From positions 1 to 29,805 of the IMG/VR virus record IMGVR_UViG_3300013005_000122: 29,805 bases of DNA, one strand, 5' to 3'. Position numbers and translations under genes: made by a program. This DNA comes from a virus. Each line of letters opens with the position of its first letter. Within the stretch, counting starts at the first letter, position 1. Below the pieces are notes generated by a model. It was not told the origin of the DNA, did no database searches, and saw nothing but the letters and a program-made list of their open reading frames with translations. Positions 29,381 through 29,805 of this stretch are shown piece by piece.

Positions 29381-29805
29381 TTAAATAACGCCAAAAAGGA
29401 ATGGATGAAACTCTCCTGCACCTGCAGGACCTGTAGAACCTGTAGCACCAGTCGGTCCAGCTCCTCCAGTTGGTCCTGTTGGACCTGTGGCACCAGCACC
29501 AGTTGGTCCTGTTGGACCAGTTACACCTGCTGGTCCTACTGCTCCTTGCGAGCCAGTTGGTCCTGTAGGTCCTGCTGGACCTGCAGAGCCTGTAGGGCCT
29601 ACAACATTAGATGCTGCACCAGTTGGACCTGATGGTCCTTGTGGTCCTGTAGGACCAATATCAGAGTTAGCCCACTCTACCCAATAAGAATCGTAGTAAA
29701 CATAGTTACGTGCATTATTTGAATTAAACCAGACATCACCAGCGTTTGGTGAAGCAGGTGCAGTAACCCCAACATAAAAAATTCCTTGTGGACCTGTAGT
29801 ACCTG
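29381..29805 (-). CDS. Collagen-like structural protein, 5' end beyond the right edge
   Basis: C-terminal 141 codons; the reading frame is open at the right edge and ends with TAA at 29383-29381. The visible part has GTTGPQG, a small domain ([20 protein letters not shown], then [13 protein letters not shown]), about 85 residues of Gly-Pro-Thr/Gly-X-Y repeats, and a C-terminus [10 protein letters not shown]. The inner domain is a clear relative of the [13 protein letters not shown]...YYDGYWIE domain in the 24592-25068 gene, so this is the cassette B counterpart. The reverse strand over the repeats shows Cys/Ser-rich open frames that are artefacts of the repeat. Confidence 0.8.
   Translation of the reverse strand, partial: GTTGPQGIFYVGVTAPASPNAGDVWFNSNNARNYVYYDSYWVEWANSDIGPTGPQGPSGPTGAASNVVGPTGSAGPAGPTGPTGSQGAVGPAGVTGPTGPTGAGATGPTGPTGGAGPTGATGSTGPAGAGEFHPFLFGVI
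29407..29660 (-). repeat. Collagen-like coding repeats, cassette B
   Basis: About 28 consecutive Gly-X-Y codon triplets with near-identical GGTCCAACAGGACCAACT-type units. Same units as in the other collagen-like genes. Confidence 0.75.

Larger units (their letters stand above)
25439..29805 (-). repeat. Tandem adhesin cassette, copy B
   Basis: Order collagen-like (29381 onward), 109 aa, 90 aa, 771 aa fibre and glycine-rich tip (25439-26413), parallel to copy A. The collagen-like gene runs off the right edge, so the copy boundary is not visible. Confidence 0.7.

Noticed and set aside
1-29805. tRNA genes, insertion sequences, attachment sites
   Set aside because: No cloverleaf-like segment, transposase or flanking inverted repeat was noted by eye on either strand. 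A tRNA scan would settle this.

Overview
The window is part of the structural region of a contractile-tailed (myovirus-type) bacteriophage or prophage. Every gene I can support lies on the minus strand, so transcription runs from right (29805) to left (1). Genes are packed with overlaps or gaps of a few bases, mostly ATGA or TAATG stop/start junctions. No stretch over 300 bases lacks a gene. I found no tRNA, integrase, replication, lysis or portal/capsid gene, so the head genes probably lie outside the window. The host cannot be fixed from this sequence. Several small accessory proteins (25065-25439, 19843-20544) resemble, from memory, proteins of T4-like cyanophages. The baseplate set and the tube-chaperone-tape measure order look like those of large actinobacterial or cyanobacterial myoviruses. 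Base composition is moderately AT-rich.

Right half, 16191-29805 (adhesins and accessory genes). Two copies of a five-gene adhesin cassette lie in tandem. Each copy has, in transcription order, a collagen-like protein, a ~110 aa small protein, a ~90 aa small protein, a long modular fibre and a glycine-rich putative tip. A 124 aa gene sits exactly between the copies. Then come three AT-rich accessory genes (19344-20544), two more collagen-like fibre proteins (17371-19322), a 40 aa gene and a family 2 glycosyltransferase with TPR-like repeats.

Middle, 14241-16191. A probable neck protein is followed by seven translationally coupled small lysine-rich genes (14516-15648). Four of these (18, 46, 46 and 55 aa) are very short. 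Three start with a Cys cluster ending in CGCGK, and one carries a textbook EF-hand loop. A hairpin terminator ends this block. A 54 aa gene with one possible membrane segment opens the tail block.

Left half, 1-14244 (tail and baseplate). The order is: a 109 aa protein, a probable tail terminator, sheath, tube, a gp26-like tail assembly chaperone, tape measure with an M23 peptidase domain, a candidate tube-baseplate adaptor, LysM protein, gpD/gp27-like hub, gp5/gpV OB-fold spike, gp25/gpW-like wedge, gpJ-like wedge, a 155 aa fibre-like protein, a gpI-like protein with extra domains, and the start of one more gene.

The most notable observation is a start-less 47-codon reading frame directly after the gp26-like chaperone. 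It lies in the +1 frame and is entered at TTA TTT CGC CTA TAG. This looks like a programmed frameshift that makes a longer chaperone, here in an unusual +1 (or -2) direction with an influenza PA-X-like TTT CG shift site. Other highlights are the adhesin cassette duplication, a ~70 residue module present six times including once inside the baseplate J protein, and the lysine-rich mini-gene operon.
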